Under the pieces are notes generated by a model. It was not told the origin of the DNA, ran no database searches, and worked only from the letters and a program-made list of their open reading frames with translations. Shown here one piece after another: positions 59,977-64,000 of a stretch of 64,000 bases of DNA. The DNA comes from Jiangella sp. DSM 45060 (GTDB taxonomy: Bacteria; Actinomycetota; Actinomycetes; Jiangellales; Jiangellaceae), in contig NZ_LT629771.1 in NCBI RefSeq assembly GCF_900105175.1, positions 1,054,001 to 1,118,000 on the forward strand, written 5' to 3'. Both the position numbers and the translations under genes were made by a program. The first letter of the stretch is position 1. Every line of letters begins with the position of its first letter.

Positions 59977-60881
59977 GACGCCGAGCCTGCCAAACGCCCG
60001 GCCGGCGGCGGAGGGTCCGATCCTGCGGTCCTCGCCGGGCGCAGGTCGGACGGCAGGAAGCCGGTGTGCCGGCGGAACACCCGGCGGAAGTGGCTGACGT
60101 TCGTGAGGCCGACCGCGTAGGCGACCTCCGGCACGCTCAACCGGCTGCCGAGCAGCAGCGACTTGGCCCGTTCCATGCGCCGCGACGTGACGTACTCGTG
60201 CGGCGCGAGGCCGGTGGACGCCTTGAAGGCGCGGGCGAAGTGGAACGGGCTCAGCGTCGCGGCGGCGGCGAGGTCGTCGACGGTGAGAGCGTCACCCAGG
60301 CGCGCCTCGACGACGTCGGCGACGCGGCCGAGCAGCACGCGGTCCAGCCGCCCGGCGGCGGCCCGCCCGGCGGCGGCCCGCCCGGCAGCGGCCCGCCCGG
60401 ACGGCACCAGACCCGCGTAGTACCCGACGACGTGCTCGGCCAGCCGGTGCGCGAGCACCCCGGCCCGCACGTCGTCGACGTCGGCGAGGCCCAGGTGGGC
60501 GCGCTTGAGGATGGACGCGGTCCCGAGCACGACGGCGTCGCGCACGCCACGCAGCGGCTCGATCTCCGGCGTACGCGACGACCCCGCCGCGGCCCGCAGC
60601 AGCGCGTCGTCCGGGTAGATCTCGACCAGCTCGTCGGTGCGGGTGACCTCGCTCCAGTACACCCGCGACCGCCCGTTCGCGAACACGTCGCCGGGTCGGA
60701 TGTCGAACCGGTCGCGCCGTCCGTCGGACTCGGTGACGACGCCGTCGTGCTCGGCGAACGTGACGCCGATCTGCTGCTCGCCGCTGACCGTCACCTCGCC
60801 GCTGGGCGGGTGCCAGCAGTACACCGACCGCAGCCCCGGCCAGCGCAGCTCCGAGCGCCGAGCGTGCGGTCCTGGGTCCAT
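59973..60881 (-). CDS. AraC-family transcriptional regulator
   Basis: The 302-aa protein has an N-terminal cupin-like effector domain (about 1-130; FDIRPGDVFANG) and C-terminal double HTH (about 190-290; LTVDDLAAAATLSPFHFARAF; VPEVAYAVGLTNVSHFRRVF; RRHTGFLPSDLR). A linker at about 161-177 carries GRAAA repeats encoded by 15-bp units. First gene of the operon with the SnoaL and SDR genes, which it probably controls; divergent from ilvD by 72 bp. Confidence 0.9.
   Translation of the reverse strand: MDPGPHARRSELRWPGLRSVYCWHPPSGEVTVSGEQQIGVTFAEHDGVVTESDGRRDRFDIRPGDVFANGRSRVYWSEVTRTDELVEIYPDDALLRAAAGSSRTPEIEPLRGVRDAVVLGTASILKRAHLGLADVDDVRAGVLAHRLAEHVVGYYAGLVPSGRAAAGRAAAGRAAAGRLDRVLLGRVADVVEARLGDALTVDDLAAAATLSPFHFARAFKASTGLAPHEYVTSRRMERAKSLLLGSRLSVPEVAYAVGLTNVSHFRRVFRRHTGFLPSDLRPARTAGSDPPPPAGRLAGSAS
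60351..60400. repeat. 15-bp tandem repeat in the AraC gene
   Basis: Three and a third copies of CCCGGCGGCGGCCCG, one with a single substitution, encoding GRAAA repeats in the interdomain linker. Confidence 0.85.
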
Positions 60882-60938
60882 GTCCCCAGTATCGGACGTC
60901 CCGGATTCCGGACCCACGTCTCTCCAGCCGGACGACGG

Positions 60939-60944
60939 TACTAG
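60939..60944 (+). promoter_or_regulatory. -10 box for a leaderless ilvD transcript
   Basis: TACTAG lies 9 bases before the ilvD ATG, and no Shine-Dalgarno is present between them. The expected transcription start falls at or next to the ATG. Confidence 0.5.
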
Positions 60945-60953
60945 CGTGGCTCC

Positions 60954-62645
60954 ATGACCGTGACACCCTCGAAGCCCGACCTGAAGCCACACTCCCGGGC
61001 GGTCACCGACGGTCTCGAACGCGCCGCCGCCCGTGGGATGCTGCGCGCCGTCGGCATGGGCGATGACGACTGGGAGAAGCCGCAGATCGGGGTCGCCTCG
61101 TCCTGGAACGAGATCACGCCCTGCAACCTGTCCCTCGACCGCCTCGCGAAGGCGTCGAAGGAAGGGGTACACGCCGGCGGCGGTTTCCCGCTCGAGTTCG
61201 GCACCATCTCGGTGTCCGACGGCATCTCCATGGGCCACGAGGGCATGCACTACTCGCTGGTGTCGCGCGAGGTCATCGCCGACTCCGTCGAGACGGTCTT
61301 CGGCGCCGAGCGGCTCGACGGCGCCGTGCTGCTGGCCGGCTGCGACAAGTCCGCTCCGGCCATGCTCATGGCGGCCGCGCGGCTCGATGTCGCGGCCACG
61401 TTCCTGTACGCGGGGTCGATCCTGCCGGGCAAGGTCGGCGACCGCGACGTCACCATCATCGACGCGTTCGAGGCGGTCGGCGCGTGCGCCCGCGGGCTCA
61501 TCACCCGCGAGGAGGTCGACGAGATCGAGCGGGCCATCTGTCCCGGCGAGGGCGCCTGCGGCGGCATGTACACCGCCAACACCATGGCCAGCGCCGCCGA
61601 GGCGCTCGGCATGTCGCTGCCGGGCAGCGCCGCGCCGCCCGCCGTCGACCGCCGCCGCGACGGCTACGCGCGCAAGTCCGGCGAGGCCGTCGTTGAGCTG
61701 CTGCGCCGCGGCATCACCACCCGCGACATCCTGACGAAGGAGGCGTTCGAGAACGCCATCGCCGTCGTCATGGCGGTCGGCGGGTCCACCAACGCCGTCC
61801 TGCACCTCATGGCCATCGCCTACGAGGCCGGGGTGAAGCTCGAGCTCGACGACTTCAACCGCATCGGCGACCGCGTCCCGCACCTCGCCGACGTCAAGCC
61901 GTTCGGCCGCTACGTCATGACCGACGTCGACCGCGTCGGCGGCGTGCCGGTCATCATGAAGGCGCTGCTCGACGCCGGTCTCATGCACGGCGACGCGCTC
62001 ACCGTCACCGGGAAGACGCTGGCCGAGAACCTCGCCGACATCGCGCCGCCCGACGTCGACGGCAAGATCATCCACGCCATGGGCGACCCCATCCACCAGA
62101 CCGGCGGCCTGACCATCCTGCGCGGCTCGCTCGCGCCCGACGGCGCCGTCGTCAAGTCGGCAGGCTTCGACACCGCCGTCTTCGAGGGCACCGCCAAGGT
62201 GTTCGACGGCGAGCGCGGCGCCATGGACGCCGTCGAGAACAACACGCTGGAGAAGGGCGACGTCATCGTCATCCGCTACGAGGGCCCGAAGGGCGGCCCC
62301 GGCATGCGCGAGATGCTCGCCGTCACCGGCGCCATCAAGGGCGCCGGCCTGGGCAAGGACGTCCTGCTGGTCACCGACGGCCGGTTCTCCGGCGGCACCA
62401 CCGGCCCGTGCATCGGCCACGTCGCGCCCGAGGCCGTCGACGGCGGGCCCATCGCGTTCGTCCAGAACGGCGACCGCATCCGGCTCGACCTCGCCGCCCG
62501 CACGCTCGAGCTGCTGGTCGACGACGACGAGCTGGCGCGCCGCCGGGCCGGCTGGACGCCGCCGGCGCCGAAGCACGAGCGCGGCGTGCTGGCGAAGTAC
62601 GCGAAGCTGGTCGGCTCGGCCGCCAACGGCGCCGTCTGCGACTAA
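60954..62645 (+). CDS. ilvD: dihydroxy-acid dehydratase
   Basis: The 563-aa enzyme of valine, isoleucine and leucine synthesis dehydrates 2,3-dihydroxy-isovalerate or -methylvalerate. Iron-sulfur cysteines are Cys57 (ITPCNLS), Cys130 (LAGCDKS) and Cys202 ([13 protein letters not shown]). The three-Cys pattern fits the [2Fe-2S] type known from mycobacteria and plants. [18 protein letters not shown] near the C-terminus is the family signature. Because sugar-acid dehydratases (EDD, aldonate) share this fold, a sugar-acid role is possible, but length and motifs favour IlvD. Overlaps the convergent TetR gene by 4 bp. Confidence 0.93.
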   Translation: MTVTPSKPDLKPHSRAVTDGLERAAARGMLRAVGMGDDDWEKPQIGVASSWNEITPCNLSLDRLAKASKEGVHAGGGFPLEFGTISVSDGISMGHEGMHYSLVSREVIADSVETVFGAERLDGAVLLAGCDKSAPAMLMAAARLDVAATFLYAGSILPGKVGDRDVTIIDAFEAVGACARGLITREEVDEIERAICPGEGACGGMYTANTMASAAEALGMSLPGSAAPPAVDRRRDGYARKSGEAVVELLRRGITTRDILTKEAFENAIAVVMAVGGSTNAVLHLMAIAYEAGVKLELDDFNRIGDRVPHLADVKPFGRYVMTDVDRVGGVPVIMKALLDAGLMHGDALTVTGKTLAENLADIAPPDVDGKIIHAMGDPIHQTGGLTILRGSLAPDGAVVKSAGFDTAVFEGTAKVFDGERGAMDAVENNTLEKGDVIVIRYEGPKGGPGMREMLAVTGAIKGAGLGKDVLLVTDGRFSGGTTGPCIGHVAPEAVDGGPIAFVQNGDRIRLDLAARTLELLVDDDELARRRAGWTPPAPKHERGVLAKYAKLVGSAANGAVCD

Positions 62646-63295
62646 GCGGTAGCGCCCTGGTCCTCGTCGGGCCGCAACCCGTCGAGGATCAGGGCGAGAC
62701 CGAACGCGAACTCGTCGCCGTAGTCGTAGCCGGGCGCCAGCACGTGCGCCGTCATCAGCTCCATGAGGTGCGGATACGCGCCCTCCGGCAGGCCGGCCCT
62801 GATGCCGTCGGTCACCTCGCCGATGTCGCCGTCTCCGGTGAACGGCAGGCTCAGCTCCTGCAGCACGAACCCGTAGAGATAGCTGTCGATGACGGAGACG
62901 GCGTGCGCGGCCAGCACGACGGAGAAGCCGCCGGCCCGCAGCGCGCCGAGCACGGCGTCGTGGTGGCGCAACGTCGCGGGTCCGGGGTGGCCGCGGGAGT
63001 CCATCAGCCCGACGGCCCACGGGTGCCGCTTCAGGGCGGCCCGCGCCGAGGCCGCGCGGTCGCGCATGGCCGCCTTCCACTCGGCGCCGTCGGCCGGTAG
63101 CGCGATCTCCGCGAACACCGCGTCGACCATGCCGTCGAGGAGGTCGTCGCGCCCGGCGACGTGGTTGTAGAGCGACATCGCCTCGACCCCGAGCCGCCCG
63201 GCGATGGCCCGCATGCTCGCGCCGGCCTGGCCCTTCTCGTCGGCCAGCGCGACGGCCGCCGCGATGACGCGGTCGCGGGTGAGCGGCGCTCGCAC
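62642..63295 (-). CDS. TetR-family transcriptional repressor
   Basis: The 217-aa protein has an N-terminal HTH (about 5-50; [46 protein letters not shown]). The C-terminal ligand domain (about 75-210) resembles TetR_C of tetracycline-repressor-like proteins. GTG 63295 follows GGAG by 8 bases. Divergent from an NmrA-like reductase across 81 bp holding two palindromic operators, so it likely represses that gene and itself. Confidence 0.92.
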   Translation of the reverse strand: MRAPLTRDRVIAAAVALADEKGQAGASMRAIAGRLGVEAMSLYNHVAGRDDLLDGMVDAVFAEIALPADGAEWKAAMRDRAASARAALKRHPWAVGLMDSRGHPGPATLRHHDAVLGALRAGGFSVVLAAHAVSVIDSYLYGFVLQELSLPFTGDGDIGEVTDGIRAGLPEGAYPHLMELMTAHVLAPGYDYGDEFAFGLALILDGLRPDEDQGATA

Positions 63296-63314
63296 CGTGT
63301 GGTCTCCTCGCCCC

Positions 63315-63343
63315 TTGACGTACTTACAGTGTAAGCCTAGCGT
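63315..63343 (+). promoter_or_regulatory. promoter of the NmrA-like gene
   Basis: -35 TTGACG (63315-63320), 17-bp spacer, -10 TAGCGT (63338-63343). The first TetR operator fills the spacer. Confidence 0.65.
63323..63335. promoter_or_regulatory. TetR operator 1
   Basis: CTTACAGTGTAAG, palindromic around the centre, placed between -35 and -10. Confidence 0.75.
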
Positions 63344-63345
63344 GT

Positions 63346-63360
63346 ACTTACGGTGTAAGT
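63346..63360. promoter_or_regulatory. TetR operator 2
   Basis: ACTTACGGTGTAAGT, the same palindrome with longer arms; centre 24 bp from operator 1. Confidence 0.75.
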
Positions 63361-63376
63361 ATGGAGGGAGCCGGAC

Positions 63377-64000
63377 ATGAAGGTGTGCGTCGTCGGGGCG
63401 TCGGGGAAGCTGGGGCAGTACCTCGTGCGCCACGCGCTGGACCGCGGCTACGAGGTGGTCGGCGTGTGCCGCGAGAAGAGCGTGCCGAAGCTGGCCGCGC
63501 TGGCCGACCGCATGACGATCGTGCCGGGGCCGACGAACGACAGCGAGGTCATCGGCCGGGCCGTCGCCGGCTGCGACGGCGTGCTGAGCGTGCTCGTCCC
63601 GTGGGGCGTCCAGCAGTACTCGTCCGGCACGGCGCAGGCGGTGCTCGATCTCGCCGAGCCGGACGCGCGGCTGGTCTTCTCCTGCGGCTGGCACATCTCG
63701 CGCGACGGCCAGGACCGGTACTCGTGGCGGTTCCGGACGGCGTTGCGCGTCGCCGCCCGCGTGGGGAAGCTGCTGCGCGCCGTCGAGATCGACGACCAGG
63801 ACGAGGCGTGCCGGCGCATCTTCGCCAGCGACCGCCGCTGGACCGTCGTCCGCGGCAGCGACCTCGAGGAGGGCGAGAGCCAGGGCCTGCCGGTGTGGAG
63901 CCGGCACGTCGGCGACCCGGTGCTGGAGAGCAACCTCACCCGGCGCACCGACTTCGCACTGTTCATGATCGAGGCGCTGACGGACGACTCGCTGGTGCGC
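63377..64000 (+). CDS. NmrA-like NAD(P)-binding reductase, 3' end beyond window
   Basis: 208 codons are present and the frame is still open at base 64000. The N-terminus KVCVVGASGKLGQYLVRHAL holds GxSGxLG, the atypical-SDR NAD(P) motif. VLSVLVPWGVQQY and WTVVRGSDL fit NmrA/SDR_a5-like proteins. ATG 63377 is 6 bases after GGAGGGAG; an upstream ATG at 63361 lacks a ribosome site. Expression is probably induced when the TetR ligand binds. Confidence 0.85.
   Translation, partial: MKVCVVGASGKLGQYLVRHALDRGYEVVGVCREKSVPKLAALADRMTIVPGPTNDSEVIGRAVAGCDGVLSVLVPWGVQQYSSGTAQAVLDLAEPDARLVFSCGWHISRDGQDRYSWRFRTALRVAARVGKLLRAVEIDDQDEACRRIFASDRRWTVVRGSDLEEGESQGLPVWSRHVGDPVLESNLTRRTDFALFMIEALTDDSLVR

Noticed and set aside
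59973-63080. Very long minus-strand open frame (over 1000 codons) running antisense through ilvD
   Set aside because: Only the last 302 codons (AraC regulator) show domain sequence; the rest is the complement of ilvD.

Overview
This is a 64 kb stretch of very GC-rich chromosome from a filamentous-type actinomycete. The evidence is the GC-rich third codon positions, many GTG starts, GTGA/ATGA stop-start overlaps, Tat signal peptides, leaderless-type promoters, an F420-type oxidoreductase, a HutC/DasR-type GntR regulator, and sugar ABC transporters encoded without their own ATPase. The mix of genes resembles Jiangellales or related soil actinobacteria, but the sequence alone does not settle the genus. 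No rRNA, tRNA, CRISPR array or replication origin was seen. Nearly all the DNA is coding.

Layout. 1-5.5 kb: the end of a KdpE-type response regulator, an AbiEi/DUF559-like gene flanked by two copies of an 88-bp palindromic repeat, then gatC-gatA-(73-aa membrane protein)-gatB. 5.6-16.1 kb: a sugar regulon around a GntR/HutC (DasR-like) regulator. It holds a secreted EEP nuclease/phosphatase, a metallophosphoesterase, and an operon of binding protein, two permeases, GlcNAc-type kinase, ceramidase-like protein and SIS protein. HutC-type operator sites lie in front of both transcription units. 16.1-19.9 kb: a duplicated-domain membrane protein, an M50-type membrane protease, and an IS30-HTH/MarR regulator divergent from a DUF4097 gene across a palindrome-rich control region.

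19.9-35.2 kb: an apparent glycan-oxidation locus. A ManD-like enolase-superfamily dehydratase and a LacI regulator diverge. Next come a sugar ABC transporter, two paralogous Tat-exported proteins with a glycosidase-like catalytic pair, a large FAD oxidoreductase with a C-terminal discoidin-like domain, an epimerase, a flavin monooxygenase-like protein and a luciferase-like oxidoreductase, closely packed. 35.2-42.3 kb: an ACT protein, a leaderless RHH/PemK-type toxin-antitoxin pair, a lipoprotein plus PKD-like exported protein, a DUF4097 protein, a PQQ-type sugar dehydrogenase lipoprotein, a 2-hydroxyacid dehydrogenase and a BNR-repeat protein.

42.3-55.7 kb: a second catabolic locus. An eight-gene minus-strand operon (Opp-type importer, aldo/keto reductase, HpcH aldolase, alpha/alpha-barrel glycosidase) diverges from a DUF1537 acid-sugar kinase, PdxA2-type dehydrogenase, DeoR regulator and cupin. 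It is best read as uptake of a glycoside or conjugate and conversion of a C4 sugar acid to triose phosphate. 55.7-64 kb: a Tat-exported Rossmann-like protein, an intact IS256-family element (8-bp target duplication) inserted in a G-rich minisatellite, an AraC-SnoaL-SDR operon, ilvD, and a TetR regulator divergent from an NmrA-like reductase that runs off the window.

A recurring oddity is in-frame minisatellite expansion: collagen-like and 14-residue repeats in the DUF1537 kinase, a 100-residue Thr/Ala/Pro insert in the glycosidase, and 15-bp repeats in the AraC and DUF4097 genes.
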